Shown here in pieces: positions 1 through 8,428 of a stretch of 64,000 nucleotides of DNA. The stretch's first letter is position 1. Every line of letters starts with the position of its first letter. The stretch spans positions 1,364,768-1,428,767 of the forward strand of contig NZ_RCDA01000001.1 in NCBI RefSeq assembly GCF_003664325.1. The letters run 5' to 3'. The stretch is from Alkalispirillum mobile (GTDB lineage: Bacteria > Pseudomonadota > Gammaproteobacteria > Nitrococcales > Halorhodospiraceae). The notes under the pieces are model-generated. The model saw only the letters and a list, made by a program, of their open reading frames with translations, searched no databases and had not been told where the DNA came from. Both the position numbers and the translations under genes were made by a program.

Positions 1-237
1 CAGGGCGATGACCGCGCCGTAGCGGCTGGACTCGGCGGCCTGCTGCACGGCCAGCGGCAACTCGAAGGAGCCGGGCACGCGGATCAGGTCGATGTGGTCG
101 TCCGGCACGCCGTGGCGGCGCAGGGCGTCCGCCGCCCCCTCCACCAGGTGGCCCACCACGAACTCGTTGAACCGCGAGGCCACGATGGCGAAGCGGGTGG
201 CGCCGGGGTTCTGAAAGTCGCCTTCGATGATATTCAT
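1..237 (-). CDS. ribH: 6,7-dimethyl-8-ribityllumazine synthase, N-terminal part (runs off the left edge)
   Basis: Only the first 79 codons are in the window. The protein begins MNIIEGDFQNPGATRFAIVA and continues SRFNEFVVGHLVEGA, the usual lumazine synthase N-terminus, including the F/N-E substrate-pocket region. The family condenses 5-amino-6-ribitylamino-uracil with dihydroxybutanone phosphate, the penultimate step of riboflavin synthesis, in an icosahedral or pentameric cytosolic complex. The ATG at 237 is preceded on the minus strand by GGAAC about 8 bases upstream. The gene lies 12 bp downstream of the ribB-ribA-like gene on the same strand, so it is almost certainly the last or next gene of the ribD-ribE-ribBA-ribH operon. 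The C-terminal half lies outside the window and cannot be assessed. Confidence 0.93.
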   Translation of the reverse strand, partial: MNIIEGDFQNPGATRFAIVASRFNEFVVGHLVEGAADALRRHGVPDDHIDLIRVPGSFELPLAVQQAAESSRYGAVIAL

Positions 238-249
238 AAGGGGTTCCGT

Positions 250-1365
250 TTATGCAGGCTCTACGTATTCCACCACTTCCATGCCGAAGCCGGAAATGGC
301 ATGCATGCGCTTGGGCGCGGACAGCACGCGCATCCGGCGCACGCCCACGTCAGTGAGGATCTGTGCGCCTAAGCCGTAGGTGCGCAGGTCGCCGCTGGAG
401 CGGTTCTCCTCGCCCTCATCGGCCTGGGCGGATTTCACCTGGTAGGCGCGCATGCGCTTGAGGATGTCATCGGTGTCGTCGCGACGGCGCAGCACCACCA
501 CGACGCCCTCGCCCGCCTCGGCCACCTGGCGCATGGCCGCGCGCAGCGGCCAGCCGCAGTGGGGCCCGTCGCTGGCAAACACGTCGGACAGGGTGTTCTG
601 GATGTGCACCCGCACCAGCGTGGGCGTCTCCGGCTGCGGCCGCCCCTTCACCAGGGCGAAGTGCAGCGCATTGTCCACGTTGTCCTGGTAGGCGTACAGG
701 TGGAAGACGCCGTGTTCGGTGGGCAGGTCGCACTCGCCCACCCGCTCCACCGAGCGCTCGTTGCGAATGCGGTAGGCGATCAGGTCCGCCACCGTGCCGA
801 TCTTCAGGTTGTGCTCGCGGGCGAAGGCCATCAGGTCGTCGCGCCGCGCCATGGTGCCGTCCTCTTTGAGGATCTCGACGATCACCGACGAGGGCTCGAA
901 GCCGGCCAAGCGGGCCAGGTCGCAGCCGGCCTCGGTGTGCCCGGCGCGGGTCAGCACGCCGCCAGGCTGGGCCATGAGCGGGAAGATGTGCCCCGGCTGC
1001 ACCAGGTCCTCCGGCTTGGCCTGCGGCGCGACAGCGGCCTGCACGGTGCGCGCGCGGTCGGCCGCGCTGATGCCGGTGGTCACGCCGGTGGCGGCCTCGA
1101 TGGAGACGGTGAAGTTGGTGGACTGGGCCTGCTCGGTCTCGCGCACCATCAACGGCAGGCGCAGCTGCTCACAGCGCTCACGGGTGAGGGTCAGGCAGAT
1201 CAGCCCACGGCCGTAGCGGGCCATGAAGTTGATGTCGTCGGGCCGGACCATGCTCGCGGGCATGACCAGGTCGCCCTCGTTCTCGCGGTCCTCGTCATCG
1301 AGGATGACCGCCATGCGGCCCTCGCGCAGGTCCTCGATGATCTCATCAATGCTGTTGAAGGCCAT
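250..1365 (-). CDS. ribB: 3,4-dihydroxy-2-butanone-4-phosphate synthase with degenerate GTP cyclohydrolase II-like domain (RibBX type)
   Basis: The 371-aa protein is a two-domain fusion. Residues 1 to about 200 are DHBP synthase, which converts ribulose 5-phosphate to the four-carbon riboflavin precursor. The acidic metal/substrate motif DDEDRENEGDL is at about 23-33 and RAGHTEAG follows at about 140. Residues from about 207 to the end align with GTP cyclohydrolase II by position, but the key residues are gone. The zinc ligands normally in a C-x10-C-x-C pattern are replaced by a stretch with one cysteine (HCGWPL, about 270), and the QEGRGIGL-type catalytic segment reads RRRDDTDDILKR. This half probably lacks cyclohydrolase activity, as described for RibBX proteins of other proteobacteria. 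The ATG directly abuts the ribE stop codon, indicating translational coupling. Confidence 0.93.
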   Translation of the reverse strand: MAFNSIDEIIEDLREGRMAVILDDEDRENEGDLVMPASMVRPDDINFMARYGRGLICLTLTRERCEQLRLPLMVRETEQAQSTNFTVSIEAATGVTTGISAADRARTVQAAVAPQAKPEDLVQPGHIFPLMAQPGGVLTRAGHTEAGCDLARLAGFEPSSVIVEILKEDGTMARRDDLMAFAREHNLKIGTVADLIAYRIRNERSVERVGECDLPTEHGVFHLYAYQDNVDNALHFALVKGRPQPETPTLVRVHIQNTLSDVFASDGPHCGWPLRAAMRQVAEAGEGVVVVLRRRDDTDDILKRMRAYQVKSAQADEGEENRSSGDLRTYGLGAQILTDVGVRRMRVLSAPKRMHAISGFGMEVVEYVEPA

Positions 1366-2031
1366 TCACTTGCTCCCCGGCACCCGGCCGAAGCCGTGCG
1401 CCTCCAGAAAATCGCGGGTCAAGCCCTCGCCCCCGGTGCCGCCGGCCGTCAGCAGGCGCTCCAGGTAGCGGGCGATGATGTCCACCTCCAGGTTGACCCT
1501 GCTGCCCGGGCGCAACTGCCCCAGGCGGGTCACCTCCAGGGTGTGGGGCACCAGGTTGACCTCGAAGTCGCGGCCGTCCACCGCGTTGACAGTCAGGCTG
1601 ACCCCATCGACGGTGATGGAACCCTTGGCGGCGATGTAACGCGCCAGCCCCTCGGGGGCGCGGAAGCGCCAGACCTCGCTGCGCCCGGCGGGCACGCGGG
1701 AGACCACTTCGCCCAGCCCGTCCACGTGGCCGCTGACCAGGTGACCGCCCAGGGGGGTCTGCAGGGTGAGCGCCAGTTCCAGGTTGACCGCGTCGCCCTC
1801 GCCCAGGTCGCCGAGGCTGGTCAGGCGCAGGGTCTCCACCGATACGTCCGCGGCAAAAGCGCCGTCCTGCAGTTCCACCGCGGTGAGGCAGACCCCGTTG
1901 ACGGCGATGCTGTCGCCCAGGGCCGCGCCGCCGAGGTCCAGCCCGTCGGTGGCGATCCACAGCCGCATATCCTCGCCGCGGGGGTCCCGGCGCTGAATGC
2001 GGCCCACCGCTTGGACGATTCCAGTGAACAC
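1366..2031 (-). CDS. ribE: riboflavin synthase, alpha chain type
   Basis: The 221-aa protein starts MFTGIVQAVG, the signature N-terminus of riboflavin synthase, and contains two homologous lumazine-binding barrels (about 1-97 and 98-200). The first carries GVCLTAVEL and the second GVSLTVNAV. The enzyme dismutates two 6,7-dimethyl-8-ribityllumazine molecules to riboflavin and the ribitylamino-uracil, working as a trimer in the cytosol. Length is normal. On the minus strand GGAGG lies about 8 bases before the ATG, supporting the start. The TGA stop touches the next gene's ATG with no gap. A structured 95-bp gap separates it from ribD upstream. Confidence 0.96.
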   Translation of the reverse strand: MFTGIVQAVGRIQRRDPRGEDMRLWIATDGLDLGGAALGDSIAVNGVCLTAVELQDGAFAADVSVETLRLTSLGDLGEGDAVNLELALTLQTPLGGHLVSGHVDGLGEVVSRVPAGRSEVWRFRAPEGLARYIAAKGSITVDGVSLTVNAVDGRDFEVNLVPHTLEVTRLGQLRPGSRVNLEVDIIARYLERLLTAGGTGGEGLTRDFLEAHGFGRVPGSK

Positions 2032-2051
2032 TTGCCTACCTCCAGAATTCG

Positions 2052-2117
2052 GCGTTGGCCCCAGAGCGGCCCCTAGGTGGCCCCTAAGTGGCCGAAGGGT
2101 GGCCGCAGGGCCAACGC
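2052..2117 (-). other. ribD-ribE intercistronic inverted repeat, possible structured leader
   Basis: A perfect 10-bp inverted repeat (GCGTTGGCCC at 2052-2061, GGGCCAACGC at 2108-2117) encloses about 46 bases that contain three GGCCAC-type direct repeats when read on the minus strand. It sits between ribD and ribE just before the ribE ribosome binding site. There is no T-run, so it is not an ordinary intrinsic terminator. It does not resemble the FMN riboswitch core. A role in processing or translation is inference. Confidence 0.4.
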
Positions 2118-2126
2118 TTCAGTTTA

Positions 2127-3236
2127 TCAGCTAGCCGCTGCCGGCCGCAGGGTCAGGCGCAGGTCGGGACCCACCATCCGGCAGTCCATGACCTGCAGCG
2201 GCCGGCGCTGGCTCATCTCGTCCAGCCCGGGCCAGTGCAGCAACGGACGGGCGCTGTCACCCATAAGGTGCGGCGCCTGGTAGAGCAGCCATTCATCCAC
2301 CAGGCCGGCGCGAAACAGGCCGCCACCGAGTACCGGGCCCGCCTCCACCAGCACCTCGTTGACCTCCTGCCGCCCCAGCCAGTCCAGGGCCGCTGAAAGG
2401 TCCAGACCGTCCGGGGTCTCGGGCAGCTCCACGCAGCGCGCGCCGGCCCGGGTCAACGCCCGTACCCGGGCCGCCTCCACCTCGGGGCCGTGGAACAGGG
2501 TGGCGCCGTGGCCCTTCAGCAGGGCGGCGTCGGTCGGCGTCTGCAACCGGCGGTCCAGCACCACGCGGCGGGGCTGACGCGGTTCGGTCAGTCCGGCATC
2601 GCGCACGTCCAGCCGCGGGTTGTCGGCGCGCACGGTGCCTATGCCGGTCAGGATCGCATCACTGCGCGCCCGCCAGCGGTGCACGTCGGCCCGCGCCTGC
2701 GACGAGGTGATCCAGCGGCTCTCGCCGGAGGCCATGGCGGTGCGCCCATCAAGGCTGGCCGCGGACTTGAGCCGCACAAAGGGGCGGCCGTGCCGCATGC
2801 GGTGGATAAAGCCGGGGTTGAGGGCGGCCGCCTCGGCGGCCATCAGCCCCTGCCCCACCTCCAGACCCGCACTGCGCAGCCGGCGCAGGCCGCGCCCCGC
2901 CACCTCGGGGTTCGAGTCGGTCATGCCGGCGACCACCCGAACCACCCCCGCCGCCAGCAGCGCGTCACTGCAGGGCGGGGTGCGTCCGTGGTGGCTGCAG
3001 GGCTCCAGGGTGACGTAGGCGGTGGCGCCGCTGGCCTGCTCGCCGGCACGCTGCAGCGCCATGGCCTCGGCGTGGGGCTCGCCGGCGCGCTCGTGCCAGC
3101 CTTCCCCGACAATGCGCCCGTCCCGGACCAGCACGCAGCCGACCCGGGGGTTGGGATGGGGCGGTTGTGCCGGCCGCCGGGCAAGGCGCAGGGCACGGCC
3201 CATGAACAGGCGGTCGGCGGGGGAGAATTCAGTCAT
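2127..3236 (-). CDS. ribD: bifunctional diaminohydroxyphosphoribosylaminopyrimidine deaminase / 5-amino-6-(5-phosphoribosylamino)uracil reductase
   Basis: The 369-aa protein has the usual two RibD domains. The N-terminal zinc deaminase (about 1-145) shows HAE at 55-57 and the zinc cysteines Cys80 and Cys89 in PCSHHGRTPPC. The C-terminal half (about 150-369) is the NADPH-dependent reductase, with RLKSAASLDGR and the glycine-rich EAGPVLGGGL. Together they carry out the second and third steps of riboflavin synthesis from GTP. It is the first rib gene of this run in transcription order, 12 bp downstream of nrdR. The nrdR-ribD-ribE-ribBA-ribH order is common in gammaproteobacteria. Length and motifs are intact. 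Confidence 0.96.
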   Translation of the reverse strand: MTEFSPADRLFMGRALRLARRPAQPPHPNPRVGCVLVRDGRIVGEGWHERAGEPHAEAMALQRAGEQASGATAYVTLEPCSHHGRTPPCSDALLAAGVVRVVAGMTDSNPEVAGRGLRRLRSAGLEVGQGLMAAEAAALNPGFIHRMRHGRPFVRLKSAASLDGRTAMASGESRWITSSQARADVHRWRARSDAILTGIGTVRADNPRLDVRDAGLTEPRQPRRVVLDRRLQTPTDAALLKGHGATLFHGPEVEAARVRALTRAGARCVELPETPDGLDLSAALDWLGRQEVNEVLVEAGPVLGGGLFRAGLVDEWLLYQAPHLMGDSARPLLHWPGLDEMSQRRPLQVMDCRMVGPDLRLTLRPAAAS

Positions 3237-3248
3237 ACCGGTGGCGCA

Positions 3249-3701
3249 CTAGCGCTTCTCCAGCCCCTCAATGACCTCGCGAAAGGCAGAGACGTCCTCG
3301 AAGCTGCGATAGACGGAGGCGAAACGCACGTAGGCCACCTGGTCCAGCTCCCGCAGCTCCTCCATGACCCAGTCGCCCAGCCAGGCCGCCGGCACCTCGC
3401 GCTCGCCGGTGGCCCGCAGCTTCTGCCGGATGCGGAACAGTGCCGCCTCCACCGCCTCGGTGGGCACGGGCCGTTTCTCCAGCGCCCGCAGCATGCCCTG
3501 GCGGAGCTTGCCCTCGTCCCAGGGCTCGCGGGTGCCGTCCTGTTTGACGATCCGTGGCAGCGCCAGCTCGGCGGTCTCGTAGGTGGTGAAGCGCTCACCA
3601 CAGCTACCGCACTCGCGCCGCCGCCGCACCTGCTCGCCCTCACTGGCCAGGCGGGAGTCGATCACCCGGGTGTCTTCGAACTGGCAGTAAGGGCAACGCA
3701 T
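3249..3701 (-). CDS. nrdR: transcriptional repressor NrdR
   Basis: The 150-aa protein has the NrdR layout. An N-terminal zinc ribbon has cysteines at 3, 6, 31 and 34 (CPYC and CGSC), followed by an ATP-cone domain (about 49-139). NrdR senses the dATP/ATP ratio and represses ribonucleotide reductase operons by binding NrdR boxes. It stands between glyA and ribD on the minus strand, 12 bp from both, a placement seen in many gammaproteobacteria. I could not identify NrdR boxes with confidence here; the targets are presumably nrd genes elsewhere. Confidence 0.97.
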   Translation of the reverse strand: MRCPYCQFEDTRVIDSRLASEGEQVRRRRECGSCGERFTTYETAELALPRIVKQDGTREPWDEGKLRQGMLRALEKRPVPTEAVEAALFRIRQKLRATGEREVPAAWLGDWVMEELRELDQVAYVRFASVYRSFEDVSAFREVIEGLEKR

Positions 3702-3713
3702 GGCGCTTCAACC

Positions 3714-4973
3714 TCAGTCTTGCGGGTAGACCGGCAGGCGGCGGCAGACCTCGCTGACCTGCTCACGCACCCGCGCGATCACGTCCTCGTTCTCGATGTC
3801 GTCCAGCACGTCGGCGATCCAGCCGGCCAAGGCCTCGCACTCCGCTTCCTTGAAGCCGCGCGTGGTGATGGCCGGGGTGCCGATGCGCAGCCCGGAGGTC
3901 ACGAAGGGCGACTGCGGATCATTCGGCACGGTGTTCTTGTTGACGGTGATGTGCGCCTTGCCCAGCGCCGCGTCCGCCGCCTTGCCGGTCAGCCCCTTGT
4001 CCACCAGGTCCATCAGGAACAGGTGGTTGTCGGTGCCCCCGGAGACCACCTTGTAGCCGCGCTCCACCAGCCCCTTGGCCAGCGCCCGGGCGTTGTCGAT
4101 GACCTGCTGCTGGTAGGTCTTGAACTCCGGCTCCATGGCCTCCTTGAAGGCCACGGCCTTGCCGGCGATGGCGTGCATCAGCGGGCCACCCTGGGTACCG
4201 GGGAAGACCAGGGAGTTGAGCTTTTTCTCCACCTCGGCGTTGGCGCGGGCCAGGATGAGGCCGCCACGCGGACCGCGCAGGGTCTTGTGGGTGGTCGTGG
4301 TGGTGACGTCGGCGATCTGTACCGGGCTGGGGTAGACGCCCGCGGCCACCAGGCCGGCGATGTGGGCCATGTCCACCAGCAGGTAGGCGCCCACCGCGTC
4401 GGCGATATCGCGCATGCGCTGCCAGTCCACCACGCGGGAGTAGGCAGAGAAGCCGCCGATGATCATCTGCGGCTTGTGCTCCTGGGCCAGGCGCTCCAAC
4501 TGCTCGTAGTCGATCTCGCCGGTATCGGGGCAAACCCCATACTGGACAGCGTTGAACAGCCGGCCGGAGAAGTTCACCTTGGCGCCGTGGGTCAGGTGAC
4601 CGCCATGGTCCAGGCTCATGCCCAGGATGGTGTCGCCCGGCTTCAGCAGCGCCAGGTAGACAGCGGCGTTGGCCTGGGAGCCGGAGTGGGGCTGCACGTT
4701 GGCGTAATCGGCGCCAAACAGCTGCTTGGCCCGCTCGATGGCCAGGCGCTCGGCCTCGTCCACGTGCTCGCAGCCGCCGTAGTAGCGCTTGCCCGGGTAG
4801 CCCTCGGCGTACTTGTTGGTCAGCACACTGCCCTGGGCCTCGAGAATGCGTGGGCTGGCGTAGTTCTCGGAGGCGATCAGTTCGATGTGATCCTCTTGCC
4901 GACGGCGCTCGGCCTCCATGGCCTCGGCGAGTTCCGGGTCAAAGCTGGCGATGGTCATATCACGGGAGAACAT
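3714..4973 (-). CDS. glyA: serine hydroxymethyltransferase
   Basis: The 419-aa PLP enzyme interconverts serine and glycine with transfer of a one-carbon unit to tetrahydrofolate. The PLP lysine is Lys230 in [14 protein letters not shown]. Other family landmarks are [10 protein letters not shown] near the N-terminus and [13 protein letters not shown] at about 55-67. Length is normal for the family. It is probably the first gene of the glyA-nrdR-rib run, with short gaps downstream. It is divergent from the coiled-coil gene at 5248, so the 274-bp gap should carry promoters for both. The methylenetetrahydrofolate it makes is the substrate of ThyA, encoded at 6.1 kb. Confidence 0.97.
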   Translation of the reverse strand: MFSRDMTIASFDPELAEAMEAERRRQEDHIELIASENYASPRILEAQGSVLTNKYAEGYPGKRYYGGCEHVDEAERLAIERAKQLFGADYANVQPHSGSQANAAVYLALLKPGDTILGMSLDHGGHLTHGAKVNFSGRLFNAVQYGVCPDTGEIDYEQLERLAQEHKPQMIIGGFSAYSRVVDWQRMRDIADAVGAYLLVDMAHIAGLVAAGVYPSPVQIADVTTTTTHKTLRGPRGGLILARANAEVEKKLNSLVFPGTQGGPLMHAIAGKAVAFKEAMEPEFKTYQQQVIDNARALAKGLVERGYKVVSGGTDNHLFLMDLVDKGLTGKAADAALGKAHITVNKNTVPNDPQSPFVTSGLRIGTPAITTRGFKEAECEALAGWIADVLDDIENEDVIARVREQVSEVCRRLPVYPQD

Positions 4974-5247
4974 TGAGGCTCCTGCGCTGAGCGAGACTTA
5001 AACGTGGTTAACAAAGGCAAGATCCGCACGGACAACGGCAAGCCTTGCCCTGAGCGGACCCGCCATGATAGCGCAACCAATCACCGCTTGCATCGCCCGC
5101 ACGTCACACCCGGGCAACAGCGACTGGAGCCGTCTGAGCTGGCAGGCTAGTATAAGAGGGGAGTAGCGATGCGCGGTGTTACTCAAATTTCCGCACGTCC
5201 GGGTCGGAGCAGCCCCGGTCCGAACCATGCTTGTCGGTGAGACTGAG
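4974..5247. promoter_or_regulatory. divergent intergenic region glyA / coiled-coil gene
   Basis: This 274-bp gap separates the glyA start (minus) from the coiled-coil gene (plus) and must hold both promoters. A TATAAG element near 5152 could be a plus-strand -10 box, but I see no good -35 at the right spacing. No riboswitch or operator was recognised. Confidence 0.3.
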
Positions 5248-6093
5248 ATGCAGAGCGCAGATATGGGCGACCCACAAGACACCAGTACCAGCGCCCAGCA
5301 GGAGATCCGCCGGCTCAAGCGCGAGCTGCAGGAGGCCCGCACCCGGCTGGCGGAGGATGCCGCCTATTACCGGGCGGAGCTGGAGGCGAACCGGCAGCGG
5401 ATCGAGAACCGGCATCTGCGCTCCCAGGCCGGCGAGGTGGCCAAGCGTCGCCGCGCCGAGGAGAGCCTCGCCCATGTCCGGGCCGAGCTGAAGCGCACCA
5501 AGGCGGACCTGACACGGCTGCGCGATCAGCACGAGGAGCTGACCCGCAAGCTGCTGGCGCAGGAGGAGACCCTGGAGGGCGGCACCGAAGGCGCGCCCGG
5601 CCAGGGCGGCAGCGCGGCGTGGGAGCAGACCGAGCAGGAGCTCCACCGCATGCGCACCGAGAACGAGCGGCTGCGCAAGGCGCTCAGCCGCGAGCGCACG
5701 CTGCGGCGGCAACTGGAAGAGACGCTGAGCCGCATCCACGCCGTCGGCCGCCGCCAGCGGCGGGAGCCGCTGCGGGGCGCCCCGCAGCCGGCCGGCTCCA
5801 TCGGCACCGGTCGTGCCAGCCGGGGCCAGTACCAGGAGCTCTCGGCCAAGGGCATCCAGAGCGTCTACCAGCAATACCTGCGTCCCCGCGGCGAGGGCAG
5901 TGACTACCGCCGCCCCTCCGATCCGGGCGGCTTCAGCGAGCAGATGCCCCGCCTGCGCAGCACCCAGGAGGAGCACGTCTGGCAGCAGCAGAAGGTCCGC
6001 CTGCCGGTGGATGAGATCGACGAGGACTTCCTGCAATTGCCATCCGACCGGTCCATCCAGTCGGACGACGAAGAGGCCCCGTCGGACTCGTAG
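5248..6093 (+). CDS. coiled-coil protein of unknown function
   Basis: I do not recognise a family. From the chosen ATG the protein is 281 aa. Residues about 10-95 and 120-170 are dense in E/R/K/L heptads and should form long coiled coils (for example [15 protein letters not shown]). The C-terminal third is proline/glycine/arginine-rich and ends in a very acidic tail ([11 protein letters not shown]). No signal peptide or membrane segment is visible, so it is probably cytosolic. The open frame extends back to 5176, but GGTGA lies 8 bases before the ATG at 5248, which favours that start; 5227 and 5263 are alternatives. It lies between glyA and thyA and is co-directional with thyA, with a 56-bp gap. 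Confidence 0.7.
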   Translation: MQSADMGDPQDTSTSAQQEIRRLKRELQEARTRLAEDAAYYRAELEANRQRIENRHLRSQAGEVAKRRRAEESLAHVRAELKRTKADLTRLRDQHEELTRKLLAQEETLEGGTEGAPGQGGSAAWEQTEQELHRMRTENERLRKALSRERTLRRQLEETLSRIHAVGRRQRREPLRGAPQPAGSIGTGRASRGQYQELSAKGIQSVYQQYLRPRGEGSDYRRPSDPGGFSEQMPRLRSTQEEHVWQQQKVRLPVDEIDEDFLQLPSDRSIQSDDEEAPSDS

Positions 6094-6149
6094 CCCACCC
6101 GCCTCGCACCGCTTCCACCCAAACGCCCACAGCAAACCCTAAGGAACTT

Positions 6150-6944
6150 ATGCAGGCCTATCTGGACCTCATGGGGCACGTGCGTGACCACGGCACCCCC
6201 AAGACCGACCGCACCGGCACCGGCACCCTCTCGGTGTTCGGCCACCAGATGCGTTTCGACCTCCAACGCGGCTTTCCGGTGGTGACCACCAAGAAGCTGC
6301 ACCTGCGCTCGATCATCCACGAACTGCTCTGGTTCCTCAGCGGCGACAGCAACATCGCCTACCTGAAGGAGAACGGGGTCAGAATCTGGGATGAGTGGGC
6401 CGACGAGAATGGCGACCTCGGACCCATCTATGGGGTGCAGTGGCGCTCCTGGCCCACCGCCGACGGCCGCCACGTGGACCAGCTGGCCCAGGTGCTGCGC
6501 GACCTGCGGGAGCACCCGGACTCCCGGCGGCACATCGTCTCGGCCTGGAACGTGGGCGAACTCCCCAAGATGGGCCTGCCGCCCTGCCACACGCTGTTTC
6601 AGTTCTATGTTGCCGAGGGGCGGCTGTCGTGCCAGCTCTACCAGCGCAGCGCGGATATCTTTTTAGGGCTGCCGTTCAACATCGCCTCCTACGCCCTGTT
6701 GACCCACATGGTCGCGCAGGTCTGCGAGCTGGAGCCGGGGGAGTTCATCTGGACCGGCGGCGACTGCCACCTCTACCAGAACCACCTGGAACAGGCGGAC
6801 CTTCAGCTGCAGCGCAGCCCCCTGCCCTTGCCCCGGCTGCAGCTCAACCCGGAGGTGCGCGATCTCTTTGCCTTCCGCTACGAGGACATCGCCCTGGAGG
6901 GCTACCAGCACCACCCACACATCAAGGCGCCGGTGGCGGTCTGA
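6150..6944 (+). CDS. thyA: thymidylate synthase
   Basis: The 264-aa protein matches the classical ThyA length. The nucleophile is Cys146 in [12 protein letters not shown]. The phosphate-binding arginine region [11 protein letters not shown] and [12 protein letters not shown] near the N-terminus are present. It methylates dUMP to dTMP using methylenetetrahydrofolate, producing dihydrofolate. The start is preceded by AAGGAAC. It is convergent with cysQ, leaving only 13 bp between stop codons. Its folate cofactor is made by GlyA, encoded 1.2 kb upstream on the other strand. Confidence 0.97.
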   Translation: MQAYLDLMGHVRDHGTPKTDRTGTGTLSVFGHQMRFDLQRGFPVVTTKKLHLRSIIHELLWFLSGDSNIAYLKENGVRIWDEWADENGDLGPIYGVQWRSWPTADGRHVDQLAQVLRDLREHPDSRRHIVSAWNVGELPKMGLPPCHTLFQFYVAEGRLSCQLYQRSADIFLGLPFNIASYALLTHMVAQVCELEPGEFIWTGGDCHLYQNHLEQADLQLQRSPLPLPRLQLNPEVRDLFAFRYEDIALEGYQHHPHIKAPVAV

Positions 6945-6957
6945 CCCGGCCGGGCAC

Positions 6958-7785
6958 TCAGTCGCGGGGGCATTTGCGGAGCAGCTCCGCCCAGCGCCAG
7001 TCGGGGTCGCCGACGGCGATGAAATCGCCGTTGAGCAGGGTGTCACGGCGGTTGTAGCGCAGCGGCCGGAGGGTGGCCACGTCCAGCACCGCGCCGCCGG
7101 CCGCCTCCAACACGCATTGCGCGGCGGCGGTGTCCCACTCCGAGGTCGGGCCGAAGCGGGGGTAAAGATCCGCCTCGCCCTCGGCCACCGCACAGAACTT
7201 CAGCGCGCTGCCCAGCGGTCGCGTATCCGCCTCGGGCAGTTGCTCGAGCAACGCTGCAACCGGCGCGTCGCGGTGCGAGCGGCTGACCGCCACCGTCATC
7301 GGATCACCGGGTGGCCGCCGGGTGCGTAGCGGCGTATCCCGCCGGTCCTCCCGGCGCCACGCGCCCTCCCCCTTGATACCGAGCCAGGCCACCCCGGTCA
7401 CCGGCGCCTGCACCACGCCGAGCACCGGGTCGCCATCCTGGATCAGCGCCACGTTGACGGAAAACTCGTCATTACGCTTGACGAACTCACGGGTGCCGTC
7501 CAGCGGGTCCACCAGCCAGTAGCAGGACCAGCCCCGCCGCTCCACCCAGCGGGGCTGGCGCCCCTCCTCGGAGAGCACCGGAACGTCCAGCAACTGCGGC
7601 AGCCCCTCGACCAGTACCTGGTGCGCGGCGCGGTCCGCCTGGGTGAGCGGAGTGTCATCCGCCTTGCTGTCCACGTGGATGCGACCCCGGTAGACGGCGA
7701 TGATGCGGGCCGCCGCCTGGGCGACCAAGCGGTGCACCGGGTCCAGCAGGTCGCGAGGGGGCACCCCCTGGTTTTGCTGGGTCAT
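6958..7785 (-). CDS. cysQ: 3'(2'),5'-bisphosphate nucleotidase
   Basis: The 275-aa member of the inositol monophosphatase-like fold has the metal-binding DPLDGT motif at 93-98, an upstream SEEG at about 72-75 and a C-terminal WDTAA. CysQ removes the 3'-phosphate from PAP, the by-product of sulfate assimilation. The start ATG overlaps the nudE stop in an ATGA junction, so the two genes are translationally coupled on the minus strand. Inositol monophosphatase (SuhB) is a less likely alternative given the length and the W-x-V/L-DPLDGT context. Confidence 0.92.
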   Translation of the reverse strand: MTQQNQGVPPRDLLDPVHRLVAQAAARIIAVYRGRIHVDSKADDTPLTQADRAAHQVLVEGLPQLLDVPVLSEEGRQPRWVERRGWSCYWLVDPLDGTREFVKRNDEFSVNVALIQDGDPVLGVVQAPVTGVAWLGIKGEGAWRREDRRDTPLRTRRPPGDPMTVAVSRSHRDAPVAALLEQLPEADTRPLGSALKFCAVAEGEADLYPRFGPTSEWDTAAAQCVLEAAGGAVLDVATLRPLRYNRRDTLLNGDFIAVGDPDWRWAELLRKCPRD

Positions 7786-8336
7786 AACACCCCCTTGTCG
7801 CGCAGGTGGTCCCGGGCGAGGTAGAGCGCCGCCAGACTCCGCGCCTCGCTGAAATCGGGCTCGTCCAAAAGCCCGGCCAGGTCATCCAGCGGCCAGGGCA
7901 CCACCTCGATGGGCTCGGGCTCATCCCCGGGCAGCCGGGATTCGTAGAGATCGCGCGCCACGATCACCTCGGTGCGGTGGGCCAGGTAACCCGGGGCCAG
8001 GCTCAGCGAGCGCAGCCATTCCAGTTCACGCCCCGCCAGCCCCACCTCCTCCTGCAACTCGCGGTTGGCAGCATCGAGCAGCGGCTCGTCCTTTTCCACC
8101 CGCCCCTTGGGCAGGCCGAGCTCGTAGCGACCGGTGCCGGCCGCGTACTCCCGGATCAGTTGGGCGCAACCGCTGCCGTCCACCGCGACGATAATCACCG
8201 CACCGTGCGAGGTACCGGCCAGGCGCTCGTACTCCACTTCGGCGCCGTTCTCGAAGCGCAAGCCCACCGCCTCGACACGAAACAGCCGTGAGCGGGCCAC
8301 CATCCGGCGGTGCAGAATCTCCGGGTACTTGCTCAT
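7782..8336 (-). CDS. nudE: ADP compounds hydrolase, Nudix family
   Basis: The protein is 184 aa from the ATG at 8336. A GTG three codons earlier (8345) is possible, but AGAGCAG sits at a better distance from the ATG. A full Nudix box is at about 78-100: G, five residues, E, seven residues, then RELQEEVG. It is preceded by the family's GLPKGRVEKDE. NudE hydrolyses ADP-ribose, NADH and diadenosine compounds. It is divergent from the YrfG-type gene, a pairing also found in enterobacteria, which supports the specific name. It is coupled to cysQ by a 4-bp overlap. Confidence 0.9.
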   Translation of the reverse strand: MSKYPEILHRRMVARSRLFRVEAVGLRFENGAEVEYERLAGTSHGAVIIVAVDGSGCAQLIREYAAGTGRYELGLPKGRVEKDEPLLDAANRELQEEVGLAGRELEWLRSLSLAPGYLAHRTEVIVARDLYESRLPGDEPEPIEVVPWPLDDLAGLLDEPDFSEARSLAALYLARDHLRDKGVL

Positions 8337-8428
8337 CTGCCGCACTGCTCTGACAGCAAAAGGGAATCCCGATTGTACACGGCCGCCCGCGATACCCCAG
8401 CCCCGGGGTCAGCTGCTAGAATCCCCCC

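Noticed and set aside
559..2076. Long plus-strand open frame antisense to the riboflavin genes
   Set aside because: It is the mirror of ribBA and ribE in GC-rich DNA, has no recognisable domain and lacks a good ribosome binding site.
2032..2126. FMN riboswitch before ribE
   Set aside because: The conserved FMN aptamer core was not found. Only a simple inverted repeat is present.
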